Of a stretch of 64,000 nt of DNA, positions 7,950 through 15,700 are shown piece after piece. The DNA is from CAYWBU01 sp942491525. Lineage in GTDB: Bacteria; Desulfobacterota; Desulfomonilia; UBA1062. Location of the stretch: assembly GCA_942491525.1 (NCBI GenBank), contig CALOBW010000012.1, positions 3,467 through 67,466 on the forward strand, read 5' to 3'. The notes beneath the pieces are model-generated. The model was not told the origin of the DNA. It searched no databases and saw only the letters and a program-made list of their open reading frames with translations. The position numbers and the translations under genes were made by a program. Positions within the stretch are counted from its first letter, which is position 1, and each line of letters starts with the position of its first letter.

Positions 7950-8672
7950 GTGTCCTTAGCTTATAAGCGCATCTTATTGAAGTTAAGCGGTGAGGTGCTT
8001 GCGGGGAAGGGTGGCTTCGGCCACGACCCGCAGGCCCTGGCCGAATTTGCCGGATTGATCAAGCGTGCCCACGACGCCGGTGCCCAGGTTGGGCTGGTTA
8101 TTGGCGGCGGTAATTTTCACAGGGGTGCCCAGTCCGGTGTCTGTACCAATCGGGTCAAGTCAGACCAGATGGGCATGTTGGCCACCGTCATGAATGGCCT
8201 GGCAATGCAGGACAATCTAATCAACCTCGGCTTGGAGTGCCTGGTAATGACGGCCATCTCCATGCAGGGCGTCACGGAAACCTTCTCCGCCACTGAAGCT
8301 GTTAAGGCTCTTGATGAGCGCAAGATTGTAATTTTCTCGGGCGGTACCGGTTGTCCATTCTTTACCACCGACAGCGCCGCGGCGCTCAGGGCTCTTGAGA
8401 TTGATGCAGATGTCATGATTAAGGCTACCAAAGTTGACGGTGTTTATGATAAAGATCCAGTTAAACACTCAGATGCGGTTCTTTTTGCTGAGCTTGGCTA
8501 TGACGAGGTTCTGGCCAGAAATCTGAAAGTTATGGATGCTGCCGCCATTAGCCTCTGTCGTGATAACGATCTTGAGGTCCGGGTTATCAATGTCAATGTG
8601 CCGGGCAACCTTGAGAAGCTTTTGAATGGTGAAGTTATTGGATCTAAGGTATTTGCGAGGAGGGAGTTATAA
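7950..8672 (+). CDS. pyrH: Uridylate kinase
   Basis: UMP kinase makes UDP from UMP for pyrimidine nucleotide synthesis; it is a hexamer of the amino-acid-kinase fold. The N-terminal phosphate-binding segment ILLKLSGEVLAG, VIGGGNF, the D-x-R-like SDQMGM region and the ATP-site TGCPFFTTDSAAALRA are all visible. The start is GTG at 7950, two bases after the tsf stop, with GGAGA/GAGAAGAG inside the end of tsf as ribosome binding site; this gives 240 residues, matching the family. A longer frame to 7917 lies inside tsf and was not chosen. The stop overlaps the frr ATG (TAATG). Confidence 0.97.
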   Translation: MSLAYKRILLKLSGEVLAGKGGFGHDPQALAEFAGLIKRAHDAGAQVGLVIGGGNFHRGAQSGVCTNRVKSDQMGMLATVMNGLAMQDNLINLGLECLVMTAISMQGVTETFSATEAVKALDERKIVIFSGGTGCPFFTTDSAAALRALEIDADVMIKATKVDGVYDKDPVKHSDAVLFAELGYDEVLARNLKVMDAAAISLCRDNDLEVRVINVNVPGNLEKLLNGEVIGSKVFARREL

Positions 8673-9229
8673 TGTTGCAGGACATTCTGAACGAGACCAA
8701 GCAGGATATGACCAAGGCCATCGAGTCATTTAAGAAGGCCATGATGAAGGTTCGCACCGGCCGGGCATCAATCAACATCTTTGACGGCGTGATCGTTGAC
8801 TACTACGGTAGCCCGACGCCGCTGAATCAGCTGGCAACCCTTTCGGCTCCCGAGCCGCGGCTGCTGACAATTCAGCCCTGGGACAAGGGCGCCCTGGATC
8901 CGATTGAGAAGGCCCTTTTTAAGTCTGATCTCGGCCTGACTCCTGCCAATGACGGCACCATCATTCGTGTGCCGGTGCCGCCGCTGACCGAAGAGCGCCG
9001 CAGGGAGATTGTCAAGAAGGTCAAGCAGGCCAGTGAAGATTATAAGGTTGAGGTTCGTAACCATCGCCGTTCCGCCAATGCCACCCTCAAGGAGCTGGAG
9101 AAGGAAAAGGAGATCAATCAGGACGATCTGAAAAAGGCCCAGGACAAGGTCCAGGAATACACCGATGAGTCCATCAAGCGGATCGATGCCCTGCTGGCAT
9201 CCAAAGAAAAAGAGATAATGGAAGTCTAG
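8672..9229 (+). CDS. frr: Ribosome recycling factor
   Basis: RRF splits post-termination ribosomes together with EF-G. The protein has 185 residues, the normal size, with the expected blocks VRTGRASINIFDGV, DYYGSPTPLNQLA, IQPWDKGALDPIEKAL and PPLTEERRREIVKKV. The ATG overlaps the pyrH stop by one base, and GGAGGGAG lies directly upstream within pyrH. It is the last gene of the rpsB operon and is followed immediately by a hairpin. Confidence 0.97.
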   Translation: MLQDILNETKQDMTKAIESFKKAMMKVRTGRASINIFDGVIVDYYGSPTPLNQLATLSAPEPRLLTIQPWDKGALDPIEKALFKSDLGLTPANDGTIIRVPVPPLTEERRREIVKKVKQASEDYKVEVRNHRRSANATLKELEKEKEINQDDLKKAQDKVQEYTDESIKRIDALLASKEKEIMEV

Positions 9230-9249
9230 GGTGGTCGATTGCGACCACC
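9230..9249 (+). terminator. Hairpin ending the rpsB-frr operon
   Basis: Perfect 8-bp stem GGTGGTCG (9230-9237) / CGACCACC (9242-9249) with loop ATTG, starting directly after the frr stop. The following bases are not T-rich, so it may be a weak or factor-assisted terminator. Confidence 0.6.
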
Positions 9250-9291
9250 TATGGTTGTTGAACATATTTTGCAATTTTTATGGGGTTTATT

Positions 9292-9819
9292 ATGTCAAGT
9301 GTTGAAAGTAGTTCTACATCAAGATTTATGATGTATTTTAAGCCGGCCACGCTCAATGAGTTGCGAGTGCTCTCGCGGATGCTCAATGTTGCCATGGTCG
9401 ATTTTGTAGATGCCTGTCTTACAGCCTACATCTACAGCCGAGAGTTGGAGCTCGGTTCCGCCATCCCGGCCCGTCTGAAGAAGCGTTATGTCGGTCCGCG
9501 TATGAATACCTCAGAGGAGCGCATCCGGTATGTCATGCGGCTCAATCATCGTAATGTTGAGAAGGTCAGGGACATTGCCTTTATGGATTCGCGCCGCTTT
9601 ACGCAGGTGTGTGACGATGCCCTCAGTGGCTTTATCGGTTTCACGAAGGATGTTAAGAATTTCAATAATATCTGGCTCTCAAGGGATGACGTTGAGGCCG
9701 TACGCGGTCGCAAGAGCTCCCAGTCCAGCGAGGTGATTGACGCGCTGCTGGAACAGTATTTTACCATGGCCAAGGTTAGTGGCATCAAAAAGGGATTTAA
9801 ACGCTCGGCATCATTCTAA
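9292..9819 (+). CDS. Unknown protein resembling three tandem ribbon-helix-helix units
   Basis: I do not recognise this 175-residue protein as a named family. It appears to be built of three related segments of a beta strand followed by two helices: 11-48 (RFMMYFKPATLNELRVL...), 78-115 (IRYVMRLNHRNVEKVRD...) and a shortened third at 125-158 (NNIWLSRDDVEAVR...). Each resembles a ribbon-helix-helix (MetJ/Arc) unit, in which the strand contacts DNA. One chain would then hold one and a half RHH dimers, or pair with a second chain. The linker 50-75 and the C-terminus are rich in Lys/Arg. I chose the ATG at 9292, six bases after GGGG, over the one at 9280. It lies 6 bp ahead of a membrane-protein gene and is likely cotranscribed. 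A DNA-binding role is inferred, not shown. Confidence 0.6.
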   Translation: MSSVESSSTSRFMMYFKPATLNELRVLSRMLNVAMVDFVDACLTAYIYSRELELGSAIPARLKKRYVGPRMNTSEERIRYVMRLNHRNVEKVRDIAFMDSRRFTQVCDDALSGFIGFTKDVKNFNNIWLSRDDVEAVRGRKSSQSSEVIDALLEQYFTMAKVSGIKKGFKRSASF

Positions 9820-9825
9820 GGAACC

Positions 9826-11259
9826 ATGCTAGGCTTAAATCATTCGCAATTATTATCATTTGACCTGCGGCAGTGGCTTCTGGCCATTGCCGCAGGTTTT
9901 CTTAGTCAAATAGTTCTTTACACCCTCTGGGGCCTTGGCATGGCAAATATTCATGCCTTTCAGATGATGCAGGAGATGGCGCTCTATCAGCAGTTCGGCA
10001 TGCTGCCGCTGATCCAGCCCGATGATCCCTATCTGGCAAGCTGGCTGCACCGTCTCGCTTCGGGATCATTCTTCGGTCTGACCCTCGGAATGTTGAGCGG
10101 CGCCATGGGTGCGCTCTTTTCAATCGGATTCCTGCTACCAGCGGATCGGTTTGTGGTGTCCGGGCGGCTGATCCGGCTGGTGCATGCCGCCTTGATGCTG
10201 ATCATGAGTTGGCACAGTTCGCTTTTCTGGGTCAGTCTGATCTTCGCCGTTTTGGCCCAACTGACATTTTTTGCTGCCTTCAATGCCGTGATGCGTTTTG
10301 CCAGACCGCGCCAGATCTATCTGCGGCGCTGGCTGATCGTGATGCTGCTATTCTGTCTGCCCGCAGTTGCCTTGGGTCCGCGCTCATTTTTCCAGGTGCG
10401 CGACGCCATGCTGGATCTGCCGATTATGGCCGCACTCAATGATTTTTACTATGACCACACCTTGCTGGCCGCCGATATCATCAAGCCGCTCGCCAGCCGC
10501 ACCCAGAACGCCATCCAGATCGAGGCCCAGGCCTCCGACGTCCGTCTGCGGCCCAATGGTGTCCTGATTATGCTGGGCGAGTCGGTGCCGCCCGGTACAA
10601 CCATCAGGCTCGGCGATCAGGGACCAGGCCAAATCAAGCTGCAGGCAGAGATAAAGGATTATTCGGCTAAACATGATGATACTCTGGCACTGCGGCGCGG
10701 CATCGGATTGGGGCTCTTTGTGGCCATTGCCTGCGGTCTGGTGGTCTTTGCCCTGTTGGCGCTTCTGTTGGCCCAGCTGCGCAACCCCTATGCTGTGGCT
10801 CTGATCATGGTGGCCTACATGCTGCTCTGGCTGCCCTCGCTGCGCAGTAATCTCTGGCAGGTCGAGCTGCAGAGGGATCCGTCAAAACTGTCTGAGTACA
10901 TTGCATCTGAGCATAATCAGAAGCGCTACCTTGCGTCACTCGCTTCCGGCTTAAGTTTCGAGCAGGTCTCTCGGCTGGCAAACGACAATCAGTCCCGCAC
11001 CCGCCTTAACGCCCTTATCTCGGCCGGCAAGAGTCAGGACAGCCGCTATCTGCCGCTTGTGCTGGCTGCCCTTGATGATCCGCAGCTCAATGTCCGCACC
11101 AAGGCCTGCTGGGCCCTGGGCAGGATAGGGGGTGAGGATGCCCATCTGGCCCTCAATCGGGTAATCAGGGATGATCCAAACTGGTATGTACGCGACTACG
11201 CCTACCGGGCCATCGGCCGCATCAGGCCGATTCACAAGATTGTGAAGGTTTCCAGCTGA
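9826..11259 (+). CDS. Multi-pass membrane protein with C-terminal HEAT-like repeats
   Basis: A 477-residue protein of unknown function. Hydrophobic segments are visible at about 18-38, 75-103, 115-150 and 165-182, then a polar stretch of ~105 residues (about 183-288, likely periplasmic), then two more at about 290-316 and 320-338. The last ~130 residues are soluble and include PLVLAALDDPQLNVRTKACWALGRIG and DPNWYVRDYAYRAIGRI, the pattern of HEAT/PBS-lyase repeats, which usually bind proteins. AAGGA precedes the ATG, six bases after the stop of the RHH-like gene. Its last 38 bases overlap the convergent Sel1 gene. A scaffold or assembly role at the inner membrane is possible but speculative. 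Confidence 0.65.
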   Translation: MLGLNHSQLLSFDLRQWLLAIAAGFLSQIVLYTLWGLGMANIHAFQMMQEMALYQQFGMLPLIQPDDPYLASWLHRLASGSFFGLTLGMLSGAMGALFSIGFLLPADRFVVSGRLIRLVHAALMLIMSWHSSLFWVSLIFAVLAQLTFFAAFNAVMRFARPRQIYLRRWLIVMLLFCLPAVALGPRSFFQVRDAMLDLPIMAALNDFYYDHTLLAADIIKPLASRTQNAIQIEAQASDVRLRPNGVLIMLGESVPPGTTIRLGDQGPGQIKLQAEIKDYSAKHDDTLALRRGIGLGLFVAIACGLVVFALLALLLAQLRNPYAVALIMVAYMLLWLPSLRSNLWQVELQRDPSKLSEYIASEHNQKRYLASLASGLSFEQVSRLANDNQSRTRLNALISAGKSQDSRYLPLVLAALDDPQLNVRTKACWALGRIGGEDAHLALNRVIRDDPNWYVRDYAYRAIGRIRPIHKIVKVSS

Positions 11260-12157
11260 GGGCCAGCTTCTGGCCGCGCATGATATCTTCCGGATCCATT
11301 GATGCGGAAAGTGCCAGCAACTCATTCTCGGCCTGTTTGCAGCCTCTGGCTGCCGCCAGGCTGATCCACATGTAGGCTCTGACCCGGTCAATTAAGATGC
11401 CCTGGCCGCCGGCGGCATAGCAGAGGCCAAGCCTGAGTTGTGCCATGGGGTGGCCCATCCTGGCCGCCCGGTCGTAGTAGACCAGATAGTCTTTCTTGGC
11501 CTTTGATTTTTCGAGCAGCCAGCCCAGTTCGAAGATCGCCTGGGCGTTGCCCTGTTCGGCGGCCTGCTCGAGTAGATGTTGTGCCTGCTGCCGGTCTTGG
11601 CTGGTGCCCCGCCCGGTCATGTACATGTTGGCCAGCTGCAGTTGGGCCTCCGCCAGTGGAGCGGCCGCCTGGCGCAGCCTGAAGGCCTCCTCGTCATTCT
11701 GCTGAACCCCAGCGCCTCGGCTGTAGAGGTCGGCCAGCTTGAGCTGGGCCTCCGCACTGCCATGCTGGGCAGCTTTATGCAGGAAGTAGGATGCCTTGGC
11801 CGGGTTGGGTTCTGCATGTTTGCCCTCGATGTAGATCTCGGCCAGTCTGAGCTGGGCCAGACGATGTCCGCTGCCGGCCGCCCGCCGGATCCATTCGACG
11901 CCCTCCTGGGGCTGCGCGCCATCCAGGAGCATCTCTCCTAAGGCGAATTGTGCGTCCGGACACTCCTTGTTGGCGGCCATGCGGAAAAGCTCAAGGGCCA
12001 TCATGCGCCTGCCGTTATTCAGGTAGATTTTTGCCAGCCGGCATTGGGCGAGGGTGTGTCCGAGTCTGGCGGCCTGAGTGTAAAGTTTGCGGGCTCTGTC
12101 TGGATCGGCCTCTGATCTGCGGGCCTGGTTGAAAAGCGTATCGGGGCTGGTCTGCAT
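11222..12157 (-). CDS. Sel1-repeat (TPR-like) protein
   Basis: A 311-residue protein made almost entirely of Sel1-like repeats of about 36 residues, recognisable by recurring AAxxGHxxAQxxLAxxYxxG patterns (AARLGHTLAQCRLAKIY, AAGSGHRLAQLRLAEIYIEG, AAQHGSAEAQLKLADLYSRGAG, AAEQGNAQAIFELGWLLE, AARMGHPMAQLRLGLCYAAG). Such solenoids mediate protein-protein contacts. No signal peptide or membrane segment is visible, so it is probably cytoplasmic. GGGAGG precedes the ATG. The 3' end overlaps the HEAT-repeat membrane gene by 38 bp tail to tail. The partner is unknown. Confidence 0.85.
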   Translation of the reverse strand: MQTSPDTLFNQARRSEADPDRARKLYTQAARLGHTLAQCRLAKIYLNNGRRMMALELFRMAANKECPDAQFALGEMLLDGAQPQEGVEWIRRAAGSGHRLAQLRLAEIYIEGKHAEPNPAKASYFLHKAAQHGSAEAQLKLADLYSRGAGVQQNDEEAFRLRQAAAPLAEAQLQLANMYMTGRGTSQDRQQAQHLLEQAAEQGNAQAIFELGWLLEKSKAKKDYLVYYDRAARMGHPMAQLRLGLCYAAGGQGILIDRVRAYMWISLAAARGCKQAENELLALSASMDPEDIMRGQKLALSWKPSQSCESA

Positions 12158-12203
12158 GGGCGCCTCCCATTAAAGAGAGGATCGGCAACTATGCGGAAAA
12201 GAT

Positions 12204-12231
12204 AAGGGGCTCTGCGATTGCGGAGCCCCTT
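12204..12231 (-). terminator. Terminator after the SCP2-like gene
   Basis: Stem AAGGGGCTC (12204-12212) / GAGCCCCTT (12223-12231) with a 10-nt loop, ten bases after the stop on the minus strand and followed there by ATCTTTT. It also separates the operon from the downstream Sel1 gene on the same strand. Confidence 0.8.
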
Positions 12232-12240
12232 GAATTAGAA

Positions 12241-13032
12241 TTAGCCAAGCAGCATGTCAGAAATTCTGACCATGAATGAGCCGACGGCTCCACCATACTC
12301 GGGTGAACCTTCCATGGCAATGTCGCCTTCAACCATGGCGGTAAAGGTGTCCTTGTTTTCACAGAAAACTTTATAGGCGCCGTCGAGTCCATTGAACTGC
12401 ATATGGATGAAGGGCGCCTTGCGGGTATAGATGCCGCGACCTGATTTTGTTTTGCCGCCCTTGACGCGCAGATAGGCGGCAGGATCGCCATCCGGCTGAA
12501 TTGAGAATTGATAGATGCGGTCAGGCTGTTTGCTGGTCCACTTCATCATATCCTCGTCGCCGCCCTTGTTGAGCTGGCTCAGGGCGTTGGCAACCATGTA
12601 CATGGTCATACGCACCTTGAGCAGGCGGGTCTTGTCATCCTTGGGCTGTTTCTCCGGCATCAGCAGGGTCAGGCCGATCAGCAGCGGAACCGTCTTGATC
12701 AGAATAGGCAGCTTCCAGATGCCCTTCAGACCCGGCAGGCCGATCTCGGCCGGTTTGCCGCCGGTGAACATGGCGTTCATTGAGGCGTGGTCCCTGAAGG
12801 TGATGGCAATGTCGGCGTTAGGGTTGATGCCCTGGTTTACCTTGCACTCTCCATCTTTAAACTCGACGTAGGCGCCGTCCTGGCTGTTCTTGACGGCAAA
12901 CTGGAAGGTGCCATCAACGCCCTTGAGCTTATCAAAGAAGAAGTCATTCTGTTTCTCCTCATAGATAACCCTCATCAGGGGCAGGACGGACCGACATACG
13001 ATCCGGTTTGTAAGCTGTATTTTATCAGCCAT
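12241..13032 (-). CDS. SCP2 sterol-binding-domain-like protein
   Basis: A 263-residue protein. Residues ~25-110 (FQFAVKNSQDGAYVEFKDGECKV...NADIAITFRDHASMNAMFTGG) follow the SCP2/sterol-carrier pattern of a beta sheet with a hydrophobic pocket, and the region ~165-260 (AYLRVKGG...FTAMVEGDIAMEGSPEYGGAVGSFM) may be a second, divergent copy. SCP2 folds bind lipids or acyl-CoA. No signal peptide is seen. The ATG is 2 bases after the stop of the transketolase C gene with GAGG inside that gene's end, so it is translationally coupled to the transketolase pair. Why a lipid-binding protein is tied to transketolase is unclear. Confidence 0.7.
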   Translation of the reverse strand: MADKIQLTNRIVCRSVLPLMRVIYEEKQNDFFFDKLKGVDGTFQFAVKNSQDGAYVEFKDGECKVNQGINPNADIAITFRDHASMNAMFTGGKPAEIGLPGLKGIWKLPILIKTVPLLIGLTLLMPEKQPKDDKTRLLKVRMTMYMVANALSQLNKGGDEDMMKWTSKQPDRIYQFSIQPDGDPAAYLRVKGGKTKSGRGIYTRKAPFIHMQFNGLDGAYKVFCENKDTFTAMVEGDIAMEGSPEYGGAVGSFMVRISDMLLG

Positions 13033-13034
13033 GA

Positions 13035-14042
13035 TTAATCCTCGTCGTCCCAGTCTTCGTCTGCCTCGATCTCCATCTTCATCAAAGAACCGACGGCCTC
13101 GACGATTCCGTCAGCATCAAACTTGTATTTGTTGTAGAGATCTTCGGGGTAACCAACGATTGAGAAGCAGTCGGGCATACCGAGCTTCTTGAAGGCGCAG
13201 GCCTTGCCGCTCTCAACGATGACGTCGGCGACGGCGGTGCCCAGACCGGCCTCGATGTTGTGCTCCTCAACGGTCACAATTCGTCTGGTCTCGGTGACGG
13301 CCTTGATGATGGCCTCTTTGTCGATGGGCTTGATGGTGTGCATGTTAAGAACGCGAACACTCAATCCCTGCTCTTCAAGAATTGCGGCAGCGCGCATAGA
13401 CTGCAGTACGCCAACACCGCAGGCGATCAGGGTTACGTCCTGGCCATCTTTCATGGTGTGAGCCTTGCCAACTTCGAAGCCGTAGTCGGCAGTCTTGTGA
13501 ACAGAGGGCTCAAAACCGCGGCCGATACGGATGTAGACGGGTCCGTCAATCTCCATGGCCGCAGCCACCGCGTTGCCGGTCTCGATGCCGTCGGCGGGGA
13601 TCATAACAGTCATGTTCGGGAAAGAACGCATGATTGAGATGTCCTCGGTACAGTGGTGGGTGGAACCGGCCTGACCGAATGAGATACCGCCGTGGGTGGC
13701 AATGATCTTGACGTTCAGGTTCGGGTAACAGATGCCGGTTCTGACGTGCTCTGCACAGCGCAGGGCTGCAAAGGTGGCCATGGTGGAGCAGACGGGCATA
13801 TAGCCAGCAGATGCCATACCGGCGGCCATGCCGAACATTGTGTTTTCGGCGATACCCACATTGATGAATCTTTCGGGATACTTCTTGCCGAAAGCTCCGA
13901 TTTTGGTTGATGTTGCCAGGTCAGCAGTAATTGCGACCAGATTAGGGTACTTGTCGCCCAGCTGGCTAAGTACCTGTCCATATATTTCAGCCTGAGTTAG
14001 CTTATCTCCGTCGGTAACCGACCAAGTCATTCCTTCAGCCAT
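13035..14042 (-). CDS. Transketolase, C-terminal subunit
   Basis: The pyrimidine-binding and C-terminal half of a split transketolase (335 residues), which with the N-terminal subunit moves two-carbon units between sugar phosphates using thiamine diphosphate. The family block GKKYPERFINVGIAENTMFGMAAGMA contains the catalytic glutamate (IAE); HHCTEDISIMRSFPNMTV and VEEHNIEAGLG are also conserved. The end carries an acidic tail (EIEADEDWDDED), which is unusual. It lies 11 bp after the N-terminal subunit gene. Members of this split family also include 1-deoxyxylulose-phosphate-synthase-like enzymes, but the gene pair pattern favours transketolase. Confidence 0.92.
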   Translation of the reverse strand: MAEGMTWSVTDGDKLTQAEIYGQVLSQLGDKYPNLVAITADLATSTKIGAFGKKYPERFINVGIAENTMFGMAAGMASAGYMPVCSTMATFAALRCAEHVRTGICYPNLNVKIIATHGGISFGQAGSTHHCTEDISIMRSFPNMTVMIPADGIETGNAVAAAMEIDGPVYIRIGRGFEPSVHKTADYGFEVGKAHTMKDGQDVTLIACGVGVLQSMRAAAILEEQGLSVRVLNMHTIKPIDKEAIIKAVTETRRIVTVEEHNIEAGLGTAVADVIVESGKACAFKKLGMPDCFSIVGYPEDLYNKYKFDADGIVEAVGSLMKMEIEADEDWDDED

Positions 14043-14053
14043 ATCGTCCTCCT

Positions 14054-14899
14054 TTAAATCTTGTCAGCGTAGTATTTGTCGATGTCGGCAAAAGCCTTAT
14101 CGCGGATGTCAGAATTGATGCCGCCATAGTGCCACTGGGCAACACCTTCAAACTGCTCAACACCCTTACCCTTAACTGTCTCAAGGATAATCATGATGGG
14201 CTTGCCCTTGACGGTATGAGCCTTCTCGATGGCGTCACAGATAGCTTTCATGTCGTGGCCGTCAATGGTCATGCACTCCCAGCCAAATGCGGTGAATTTC
14301 TCGCAGAGGGGCTCAAGGGTGGTGATCTCTTCGGTCAGGCCATCAATCATCAGTTTGTTGCGGTCAACAAAGCAGATCAGGTTGTCCAGCTTGTGGAATG
14401 CCGAGATAATCATGGCCTCCCAGTTGGTTCCCTCGCAGAGTTCGCCGTCGCCAAGCAGGCAGTAGGTTTTCCACTCTTCGCCTTTGAGCTTGGCGGCTTT
14501 GGCCATACCGAGGGCCAGAGCCAGACCGTGACCCAGAGAACCGGTGGAGGCGTCACAACCAGGAACCTTCAATGTATCCAAGTGCATACCGAAGGCAGAT
14601 CCGGTCTTATTGAAGTCCTTAAGCTGAGCCTTGTCAAAGTAACCCTTTTCGCCAAGAGCGGCTGCCCAACCCAGGCCGGCATGACCCTTGGAGAGGACAA
14701 AACGGTCACGATCCTCTTTCTTGGGATTCTTGGGATCAACGTTAAGGTACTTGAAGTAGAGTGCAGCTACCACATCTGTCTGAGAGAGTGAACCACCCAC
14801 GTGGCCGCCCCCGGCGGTGAAGGCGATATCGATAATCTGTTTTCTGATATCACGGGCCTTCTTGTTTAGTTCTTTGAGCTCATCTTGAGTCACTGGCAT
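14054..14899 (-). CDS. Transketolase, N-terminal subunit
   Basis: The 281-residue thiamine-diphosphate-binding half of a split transketolase. It shows GGGHVGGSLSQTDVVAALYF near the N-terminus, KGHAGLGWAAAL, the TPP/Mg motif GDGELCEGTNWEA and GHD(M)KAI. The ribosome binding site AAGGAGGA is strong. It starts 23 bp after the stop of the tetR gene on the same strand and is followed by the C-terminal subunit, so the order is tetR-tktN-tktC-SCP2. Regulation of the pair by the TetR protein is likely from this layout. Confidence 0.93.
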   Translation of the reverse strand: MPVTQDELKELNKKARDIRKQIIDIAFTAGGGHVGGSLSQTDVVAALYFKYLNVDPKNPKKEDRDRFVLSKGHAGLGWAAALGEKGYFDKAQLKDFNKTGSAFGMHLDTLKVPGCDASTGSLGHGLALALGMAKAAKLKGEEWKTYCLLGDGELCEGTNWEAMIISAFHKLDNLICFVDRNKLMIDGLTEEITTLEPLCEKFTAFGWECMTIDGHDMKAICDAIEKAHTVKGKPIMIILETVKGKGVEQFEGVAQWHYGGINSDIRDKAFADIDKYYADKI

Positions 14900-14922
14900 A
14901 AAAAAATCCTCCTTCCTTATTG

Positions 14923-15570
14923 TTACCCATTGCTGGGTTGCTTGTTTTCAAACATCTTGCGGCAGAGATGAACCGTCTCGTCCACATAGTGATGCATATC
15001 CATGGGCTCCTCCAGGAAGGTTTCCTGGCGCAGCTTAAGGTAAACGGAAACTTGGGAAAATGTAAACATCATCAGATGATTATCCAGGAACAGAACTGTT
15101 TCATTAACATCGGTGTTGGGGTCAATATAGCCCTTTTGGATGCCGTCCTTGATGATTTTCTTGAGATAGTTGGAGCCGACATCTTCAATGTCCTGGGCAT
15201 ATTTCTCGGCAAACTCATCCATGTCGGAGGTGAAGAGCAGCAGATAGAGTTTCAGGTAGTCGGAATATTTCTCCGCCAGCGAGATGGTGTTGGTGAAAAT
15301 CGACCGAATCTGCTCAAATGAGTCGTCGATCTCTTCAATGGCGCTGTAGAGATGGTTGATGACGGAGATTCCGTTGAGCAGGGTGGCGCCGGCCAGGTCT
15401 TCCTTGTTCTCAAAATATTTGTACATCGCACCAATGGATATGCCGGCCTTGGCGGCGATGTGGTTGATATTGGCCTTGTGATAGCCGTGCTGAGCAAATT
15501 CATTTGCGGCAGTCTCAAGGATTTTCTCCTGTTTTGCTGCTTCTATTCTTAAAAATGTTTCTTTGGGCAT
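14923..15570 (-). CDS. TetR/AcrR-family transcriptional repressor
   Basis: A 215-residue TetR protein. The N-terminal helix-turn-helix is clear: KILETAANEFAQHGYHKANINHIAAKAGISIGAMYKYFENKEDL. The all-helical C-terminal domain binds an unknown ligand. I chose ATG at 15570, preceded by AGAGGAAG, over an earlier in-frame start at 15600 that would lie inside the operator. A 24-bp palindrome (15583-15606) covers its promoter, so it almost certainly represses itself and, by readthrough, the transketolase/SCP2 genes 23 bp downstream. Many TetR proteins of this kind sense acyl-CoA or drugs; the SCP2 neighbour makes a lipid ligand thinkable, no more. Confidence 0.93.
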   Translation of the reverse strand: MPKETFLRIEAAKQEKILETAANEFAQHGYHKANINHIAAKAGISIGAMYKYFENKEDLAGATLLNGISVINHLYSAIEEIDDSFEQIRSIFTNTISLAEKYSDYLKLYLLLFTSDMDEFAEKYAQDIEDVGSNYLKKIIKDGIQKGYIDPNTDVNETVLFLDNHLMMFTFSQVSVYLKLRQETFLEEPMDMHHYVDETVHLCRKMFENKQPSNG

Positions 15571-15582
15571 ATCTTCCTCTGT

Positions 15583-15606
15583 TAGTGAGCGATGACTCAC
15601 TCACTA
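15583..15606. promoter_or_regulatory. 24-bp palindromic operator of the tetR-transketolase operon
   Basis: Half-sites TAGTGAGCGA (15583-15592) and TCACTCACTA (15597-15606) are inverted copies with one mismatch in ten, separated by TGAC. The site lies 13 bp before the tetR ATG and includes the predicted -10 hexamer. Size and symmetry fit a TetR-family dimer site. Confidence 0.7.
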
Positions 15607-15629
15607 GCGAATCTTGGATGCATTGTCAA
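15601..15629 (-). promoter_or_regulatory. Predicted promoter of the tetR-transketolase operon
   Basis: On the minus strand, TTGACA (15629-15624) is followed after 17 bp by TAGTGA (15606-15601), which is the outer part of the palindrome. The -35 is perfect, the -10 is weak; overlap with the operator fits repression by steric block. Confidence 0.55.
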
Positions 15630-15676
15630 GATTTATGTGAATGATTGTCTAATGCCTATAAAAGGCGGATCGGAGC

Positions 15677-15695
15677 GGGGAGCAGTGCGCTCCCC
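15677..15695 (-). terminator. Hairpin after the TPR protein gene
   Basis: Perfect 7-bp stem GGGGAGC (15677-15683) / GCTCCCC (15689-15695), loop of 5, just after the stop on the minus strand. A short CCTTTTA follows about 14 bases later, so termination strength is uncertain. Confidence 0.5.
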
Positions 15696-15700
15696 GGGGT

